Source: OMOG01 sp041485845 (GTDB lineage Bacteria > Acidobacteriota > Terriglobia > Bryobacterales > Bryobacteraceae). Taken from it: a DNA stretch of 20,148 bases. Shown in pieces: positions 15,924-20,148 of this stretch. The translations under genes were made by a program, and so were the position numbers. The notes beneath the pieces were generated by a model, which was given only the letters and a program-made list of their open reading frames with translations, was not told the origin of the DNA and did not search any database. The stretch is from positions 1 through 20,148 of the forward strand of contig JBGPKH010000083.1 in assembly GCA_041485845.1 (NCBI GenBank), in the 5' to 3' direction. The number at the start of each line of letters is the position of its first letter. Within the stretch, counting starts at the first letter, position 1.

Positions 15924-16314
15924 CCAGCCCGGCCCTCATGCCGATCTTCTCAATGGCTTGCGAAATGGCGGTTTGAAGCTGACCCAGGGTGGCGATGGCG
16001 AGTCGATCCACCGGTCCGCTGTCCCGCGGCAAGACCCGCAAGACGTGGATCTCGGTCTGGGCGCCGCGTCCGGAAACCACGATGTGCAGCGGAGTTAGGG
16101 TTGTGGGAGAGGTGGCAGCGGGTGTCGCGGGACACGCGAAGAGCAGCAGGCAAGGAGCGGTGTCGATCAGCAATTCCCGCTGGATGCGCCCGGACAGGTT
16201 CAATTCGCCGGTCAGTTTCAGGTTCGCACCCGCAAGAGCTCTGCGCACTAACTTCACCGCCCGGTCGAAGGGTTCGGCGATCAGGTATGTGCTGGTGGCA
16301 TGTTCCTCGGCCAT
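15916..16314 (-). CDS. DUF302-domain protein 1
   Basis: 132 aa from ATG 16314, which follows a strong GGGGGAG four bases upstream. The frame is open further upstream, but that sequence is promoter region. DUF302 features: TYLIAEPFDRAVKLVRRALA, LKLTGELNL, CLLLFACPAT and PLHIVVSGRGAQTEIHVLRV. The paralogue at 15222-15641 shares the YxIAExFD...RxALAG..L...GE opening and the PLHI.VS..G.QT strand. It is the first gene of the seven-gene minus-strand operon, with a sigma54-like promoter at 16341-16355. Confidence 0.75.
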   Translation of the reverse strand: MAEEHATSTYLIAEPFDRAVKLVRRALAGANLKLTGELNLSGRIQRELLIDTAPCLLLFACPATPAATSPTTLTPLHIVVSGRGAQTEIHVLRVLPRDSGPVDRLAIATLGQLQTAISQAIEKIGMRAGLGA

Positions 16315-16340
16315 ATTCTCCCCCTTCACGTGAAAGTAAA

Positions 16341-16355
16341 GCACGTTCAGCACCA
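16341..16355 (-). promoter_or_regulatory. Candidate sigma54 promoter of the DUF302-baeRF-DksA operon
   Basis: The minus strand reads TGGTGCTGAACGTGC. The invariant GG (-24) and GC (-12) of sigma54 promoters are present with exactly ten bases between them; overall agreement with TGGCAC-N5-TTGC is 4/6 and 3/4. The start codon of the first operon gene is 26 bases from the GC, leaving a leader of about 15 bases that contains the ribosome binding site. The NtrC-type activator is encoded directly upstream. No SD or coding explanation competes here. Confidence 0.5.
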
Positions 16356-16430
16356 TTCCCGAGCGCGAGCGGCAGGGGGCGTTTGCTGTTCGTTTTGAGT
16401 GCATCCGGACAGGCTGGTGTACGTTTTGGG

Positions 16431-17831
16431 TCAGTCGCGTCGATCCTCGGCGCCGGCTTCTGAGGATTCTCTGTGGAACCCGTACTTCTCCATGCGGTAG
16501 ATCAGGGTCCGGCGGCTGATGTCGAGGAAAGCCGCGGCCTTCGTTTGATTCCAATCGAACTTCTTCAAGGCCTTCAGGATGAGCTCCTTCTCGACGGCCT
16601 CGAGGCTGATGCCCTGCGGGGGCAGGTCGAGCTGCACGGTTTCAGACGCCGGCTTCTCGCGCCGCAGGAAATCCGGCAGATCGTTCAAGGAGATCTCATC
16701 GCCGATGGCCAGGACCGTCAAGCGTTCGATCACGTTCTCGAGCTCGCGGACATTGCCCGGCCAGCGGTATCCGCAGAACCAGGGCACCAGGTGGGGCGGC
16801 AGCTTCAGGTTGGGGAGGTTGTGCTTTTGTTTGGTCTTGAGGAACAACGACTGCACCAGTTCGGGTATGTCGTCGGCGCGCTCGCGGAGCGGCGGCAGGT
16901 CCAGGGGAATCACGGCCAGCCGGTAGAAGAGATCCTCGCGGAAAGCGCCGTCCTCGATCAGGCTTTGCAGATTTCGATGGGTCGCGGCGATGATTCGCGC
17001 GTCCACGGTGACGGTGCCGGTGGCGCCCACTTTTTCGATCTCGCCCTGCTGGATGAAACGCAACACTTTGACCTGAAGATCGATCGGCAGCTCGCCGATT
17101 TCATCCAGGAACAGCGTGCCCTCGTCGGCCATTTCCACCTTGCCGCGCTTGGGCGCGACGGCTCCGGTGAACGATCCCTTGGCGTGGCCGAAGAGCTCCG
17201 ACTCGAGCAGGTCCTTGGGGATGGCGCCGCAGTTGATGGTGACGAACGGCTTGCCTTTTCGGAGGCTGTTCTGGTGAATGGCGCGGGCGAGCAACTCCTT
17301 GCCCGTGCCGGTCTCTCCGCGGATGAGCACGGTGGAATCCCGCTGAGCGACCCGCGAAGCGATCTCGAGCACGCTGAGCAACGCTTTGGAGTGGCCGATG
17401 ATGCTCTCGAAGCCGTATTTCCGGTCGAGACTGACGCGCAGGCTGTGCACTTCCTCGACGAGTTGCTGGTGTTCCATGGCACGGTTCACTACGAGCGCCA
17501 GCTCTTCGTAGTCGATGGGCTTGGTGATGTAGTCGTAGGCCCCGGCCTTCATGGCCTCCACGGCAGTCTGTACCGTGCCGAACGCGGTGATCATGAGGAC
17601 CGTGGTTTGCGGAGAAGACTGGCGGACTTTCTTCAGCAGATCCAGTCCGGAGAGCCCCGGCATTTTCCAATCGGTGACGACCAGGGCGGGCGATTCCGAC
17701 TCCACCAGCTTGAGCGCCTCTTCGCCGTTCGGGGCGGTGAGCACGTCATAGCCGGCTTCCTCGAGCTGTAGCTGCGTGATGCGGCGCAGGCTTTCGTCGT
17801 CGTCGACCACCAGGATGGTTCTATGCGTCAT
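16431..17831 (-). CDS. NtrC-type sigma54-dependent response regulator
   Basis: 466 aa from ATG 17831. Receiver domain 1-120: acidic pair at 10-12, phospho-accepting Asp54 (VVTDWKMPG), Lys104. AAA+ sigma54-interaction domain about 143-375: Walker A GETGTGKE at 172-179, the sigma54-contact loop GSFTGA at 219-224 (Ser in place of Ala in GAFTGA), Walker B LFLDE at 240-244, and RWPGNVRELENVIERL near 356-371. Fis-type HTH at the C-terminus (about 412-452, WNQTKAAAFLDISRRTLIYR). The start overlaps the kinase stop as ATGA, a classical operon overlap. The longer frame from 18026 is inside the kinase gene and is rejected. It should activate sigma54 promoters; the nearest candidates are at 16341-16355 and 18968-18984. 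Confidence 0.95.
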   Translation of the reverse strand: MTHRTILVVDDDESLRRITQLQLEEAGYDVLTAPNGEEALKLVESESPALVVTDWKMPGLSGLDLLKKVRQSSPQTTVLMITAFGTVQTAVEAMKAGAYDYITKPIDYEELALVVNRAMEHQQLVEEVHSLRVSLDRKYGFESIIGHSKALLSVLEIASRVAQRDSTVLIRGETGTGKELLARAIHQNSLRKGKPFVTINCGAIPKDLLESELFGHAKGSFTGAVAPKRGKVEMADEGTLFLDEIGELPIDLQVKVLRFIQQGEIEKVGATGTVTVDARIIAATHRNLQSLIEDGAFREDLFYRLAVIPLDLPPLRERADDIPELVQSLFLKTKQKHNLPNLKLPPHLVPWFCGYRWPGNVRELENVIERLTVLAIGDEISLNDLPDFLRREKPASETVQLDLPPQGISLEAVEKELILKALKKFDWNQTKAAAFLDISRRTLIYRMEKYGFHRESSEAGAEDRRD

Positions 17832-18919
17832 GCCGTTCTCTCGCGGCGGAGCGGCAGGAGCACGGAAAACGTCATGCCCTTCACGGGGTTGGCTTCCGCC
17901 GTAAGAATTCCCCCGTGCTGCTCCACGATCTGGTGGGCCACCGACAGCCCCAGTCCGGTGCCGCCCTCCTTCGTCGTGAAAAACGGGTCGAAGATCCGGT
18001 CGCGATCCGCCGCGCCGATCCCGCAACCTTCATCCTTCACCTCGATCAGCGCCCGCCCATCCCGCATCGCCGCCGACACCCATACTTTACCCCCGTCGGG
18101 CGTCGCATGGATGGCGTTGAGGAGCAGGTTCAGGATGACCTGCTTGAGCAGCTCGGGGTCGCACTCGACGGCGGGCATTTGCGGCAGGACCTCTTTGCGC
18201 AACGCGAGGGTCTTCCCGGCGACGGCGTGGCCGGCCAGTTCCAGGACGGAATCGAGCACTGCCTCGACGTCGGTAGTTTGATACTTGGGGGCGCGGGGCC
18301 GGGCGAAATCCAGGAAGTGCGTCAACAGGTGGTTCAGCCGCTGGCATTCCTTGGCGATGATGGCGAGGCACTCGGCGTCCTTTGGCTCGAGGCGGAGGTT
18401 TCTTTGTAGAATACCGGCGGCGCCCGCGATGCTGGCCAGCGGATTCCGCACCTCGTGCGCCAGGCCGGCGGACAACTGTCCCAAAGCGAACAGCCTCTCG
18501 GCGCGCTTCATGCGCTCGAAGTTCTCCTGCAGTTGCTGGTAGACCTCGGTGAGCCTCCCGGTGGTGCGCTCCAGGTCGGCCCGCTGCTTTCGGCCGCGTT
18601 GCGCCATGACGCCGGTGAGGACGCCGGCGGCACAGAACAGGGGGACATCCAGGACCTGGTCAATGGCGTAGTTCGGCAATAGCTGGATGGTGAGGAAGTT
18701 ATGCGGGGCATTGCAGATGCCGGCGAGGAGAGCGGCAGCCAGTCCGCCGCGCCAGCCAAAGCTCAGCCCCGCGAAGACGATCGGCAGATAGTACAGGTGC
18801 TGAAAGACGTTGTGCCAGTGCAGCACGGATAGCGGCGCGAGCAGGTGCAGGAGACTGACCAGGAGAATCCCCGCCACCACCGCGGCAACGCGCGTCCCGA
18901 CTGCACTTTGGCGCTTCAC
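17828..18919 (-). CDS. Membrane-bound sensor histidine kinase
   Basis: 363 aa. The N-terminal 105 residues hold about four membrane segments (11-30, 41-58, 59-80, 89-105) with no large extracytoplasmic loop, so it may sense a membrane or internal signal. A coiled coil follows at about 108-145. HisKA domain: AGLAHEVRNPL with phospho-accepting His155. HATPase domain: N box NLLLNAI near 264-270, G1 KDEGCGIG at 295-302, F box FDPFFTT, G2 GGTGLGL at 319-325. The start is a GTG at 18919; an AGAGG lies about 15 bases upstream, somewhat far. It is the first gene of a two-gene operon with the NtrC-type regulator. Confidence 0.93.
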   Translation of the reverse strand: MKRQSAVGTRVAAVVAGILLVSLLHLLAPLSVLHWHNVFQHLYYLPIVFAGLSFGWRGGLAAALLAGICNAPHNFLTIQLLPNYAIDQVLDVPLFCAAGVLTGVMAQRGRKQRADLERTTGRLTEVYQQLQENFERMKRAERLFALGQLSAGLAHEVRNPLASIAGAAGILQRNLRLEPKDAECLAIIAKECQRLNHLLTHFLDFARPRAPKYQTTDVEAVLDSVLELAGHAVAGKTLALRKEVLPQMPAVECDPELLKQVILNLLLNAIHATPDGGKVWVSAAMRDGRALIEVKDEGCGIGAADRDRIFDPFFTTKEGGTGLGLSVAHQIVEQHGGILTAEANPVKGMTFSVLLPLRRERTA

Positions 18920-18967
18920 TCGAAGATTTTCGTACCTCTTTTGCCGCTACATCGCCAGTGTATCGGT

Positions 18968-18984
18968 CTGGCATCGCACATGCA
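18968..18984 (+). promoter_or_regulatory. Candidate sigma54 promoter of the exported-protein gene
   Basis: The plus strand reads CTGGCATCGCACATGCA. Against YTGGCAC-N5-TTGCW it matches TGGCAT (5/6) and ATGC (3/4), with the invariant GG and GC exactly ten bases apart. The expected transcription start is near 18995, giving a leader of about 26 bases with GGAGG before ATG 19021. It is divergent from the kinase gene, whose operon encodes a sigma54 activator. Confidence 0.65.
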
Positions 18985-19020
18985 AAGGCTATGTGACGCA
19001 AAACGCATGGAGGCTCACGA

Positions 19021-19362
19021 ATGAAATGGAAGGCGGCATTTCTGGCGGTGGTCCTGTCGATTGCTTTCCTGGCTGCGGTCGCGGCCGGTGACCAATCCAA
19101 GAGCTATCGCATTACCATCAGCAGCGCGTCGAAGATAGGGACAACGGAGTTCAAGCCCGGGGATTACGAACTGGTTGTCAATCAGCCCAAGGTGCGGTTC
19201 ACCGAGATCAGGACGGGCAAATCGGTGGAACTCGAGGCGAAGGTCGACAACCTGGAGGAGAAAGTCGAAAGCACCACGATTCACTCGGAGACGGTCGATG
19301 GGGTCAGCATGATCCGTCAGATCCGCATCGGCGGCAGCAAGACCAGGATTGCGTTCGATTAG
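19021..19362 (+). CDS. Small exported beta-rich protein
   Basis: 113 aa from ATG 19021 with GGAGG eight bases upstream. The signal peptide is MKWKAAFLAVVLSIAFLAAV, with likely cleavage after AAG near residue 23. The mature part is short beta strands: SKSYRITISSASKIGTTEFK, GDYELVVNQPKVRFTEI, KSVELEAKVDNLEEKVESTT, ending IRQIRIGGSKTRIAFD. I associate this style with a family common in Acidobacteriota that has no known function. It is probably periplasmic or surface-exposed, with no cysteines or lipobox. The sigma54-like promoter ahead of it suggests control by the divergently encoded two-component system. Confidence 0.82.
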   Translation: MKWKAAFLAVVLSIAFLAAVAAGDQSKSYRITISSASKIGTTEFKPGDYELVVNQPKVRFTEIRTGKSVELEAKVDNLEEKVESTTIHSETVDGVSMIRQIRIGGSKTRIAFD

Positions 19363-19766
19363 ACTCCCCCGACCAGGCCGGCCTCACCGGTTTCGCGGCA
19401 AAGGGGTGCCAGTCGTTGACGAGCATCCCAGCCGCGAGTTCCGGTGTTTGGGCTTGTGCCTCTGAAACCGCGGCTCCACGCTCGGCAGCCAGTGGTAAAG
19501 ACCGGCTCCCTTACGGTCGCTGTAGCTGTAGGATGCCAGAGTAAATGACAAGGCCAGCATTGATAACAAAGGGCCAATGCCCGTCAAATGTCATCACTCG
19601 CGACAATTCTTGCCACAATTCTTGGGAATATCCTACTCTTGTGCCACAGGAGTTGGCAAAAACCTACTGAAAGGGTGCGACCTCGCGATCGAAGTCAATC
19701 GCGCTGGAGGAGCACCTTCCCGAACTCTATGAACAAGGGTCTGTCCCGGCGTCGGGGGTGCTCCCG
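19363..19766. other. Stretch without a supportable gene
   Basis: About 400 bases between the exported protein and the receptor end. Minus-strand frames (to about 19587) are open but not convincing as protein. A plus-strand frame near 19695-19760 reads SIALEEHLPELYEQGS, which looks like a fragment of real protein without flanking continuation. ACAATTCTTG is repeated at 19603-19612 and 19617-19626. GGAGCACC near 19708 can pair with GGTGCTCC near 19757 across a loop of about 40 bases. No tRNA or clear terminator is seen. Confidence 0.4.
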
Positions 19767-20148
19767 TCAAAAGCTCACCCTCAACGCGAGTTGAAACGCG
19801 CGCGGGCCGCCCGATCCGAAGACCTGCGTGGCTCGGCTGGTGGGTTGGCCAAAGCCGGCGCTCGTCAGATCTCCGCTGTAGCCCGTGAGATTCGCTTTGT
19901 TGTACAGGTTGAACACCTCGCCGATCAGCGACACACGCCAGCGCTCCCGAAATACGAACGATCGGCTCAACCGCAGATCGAGCGAATCGAGGTTGTCTCC
20001 GAAGGCATAGTTGGCCGGCAGCACTACACGCGAGATCGGGAGGCCTTGCGCATCCTTCGTGAGAGCATACGTGGCGTTGAACTGAGTGACGAGCTGCTCC
20101 AGGTCCGCGCGCCCCATACCGCGGTTGAAAGCGTTCACTGTTGTTCCG
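19767..20148 (-). CDS. TonB-dependent receptor / Oar-like protein, C-terminal part
   Basis: The frame is open to the right edge, so only the last 127 residues are present. The sequence has outer-membrane beta-barrel character: alternating hydrophobic strands such as LDSLDLRLSRSFVF and WRVSLIGEVFNLYNKANLTG, ending FQLALRVSF with the terminal Phe typical of barrel assembly. The NLYNKANLTGY and FGQPTSRATQVFGSGGPR wording is that of the large acidobacterial carboxypeptidase-regulatory/TonB-dependent receptors. Such proteins import large substrates or anchor at the outer membrane. An ATG/GTG inside the window is not the true start; the gene begins outside. Confidence 0.85.
   Translation of the reverse strand, partial: GTTVNAFNRGMGRADLEQLVTQFNATYALTKDAQGLPISRVVLPANYAFGDNLDSLDLRLSRSFVFRERWRVSLIGEVFNLYNKANLTGYSGDLTSAGFGQPTSRATQVFGSGGPRAFQLALRVSF

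Noticed and set aside
16473..17771. 432-aa plus-strand ORF opposite the NtrC-type regulator
   Set aside because: Antisense shadow; the regulator is unambiguous on the minus strand.

Overview
The window is high-GC DNA that looks like an acidobacterium of the Bryobacterales/Solibacter type. This rests on the end of a large TonB-dependent/Oar-like receptor at the right edge, a small exported protein of a kind I associate with Acidobacteriota, a GC-rich purine-biased intergenic repeat, and the general gene style. The assignment is inference; there is no rRNA or other phylogenetic marker here.

Left part (1-3840): an accessory, partly decayed region. It holds a double zinc-ribbon protein running off the left edge and split by a -1 frameshift, a perfect 18-bp-arm hairpin just upstream of it, a hicBA toxin-antitoxin pair (minus strand), the C-terminal stump of a DUF362 protein, and an FRG-domain gene whose C-terminal tail lies in a second frame.

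Centre (3840-12930): two adjacent small PepSY-type membrane proteins downstream of a full-length Lhr-type helicase (minus strand). A divergent AAA/DUF4143 ATPase follows, with a duplicated, apparently leaderless promoter. Next come a two-TM membrane protein, a frameshifted remnant resembling the non-catalytic part of HerA-like ATPases, and an ECHDC3-like crotonase that lacks both canonical catalytic glutamates.

Right part (13000-19360): the most interesting block. Seven tightly packed minus-strand genes run from 16314 down to 13006: DUF302 protein, PGPGW membrane protein, second DUF302 protein, stand-alone receiver domain, a 48-aa membrane protein, a bacterial eRF1-like (baeRF/Vms1-like) protein and a DksA/TraR zinc-finger protein. 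Immediately upstream, on the same strand, are a membrane histidine kinase and an NtrC-type sigma54 activator with overlapping ATGA stop/start. I see sigma54-like (GG-N10-GC) promoter sequences at two places: in front of the seven-gene operon, and in front of the divergent exported-protein gene at 19021. The simplest reading is a two-component, sigma54-dependent envelope/translation stress regulon that joins ribosome-associated eRF1-like and RNA-polymerase-associated DksA-like proteins to unknown DUF302/PGPGW factors.

The right edge (19363-20148) has about 400 bp without a supportable gene, then the C-terminus of the TonB-dependent receptor.
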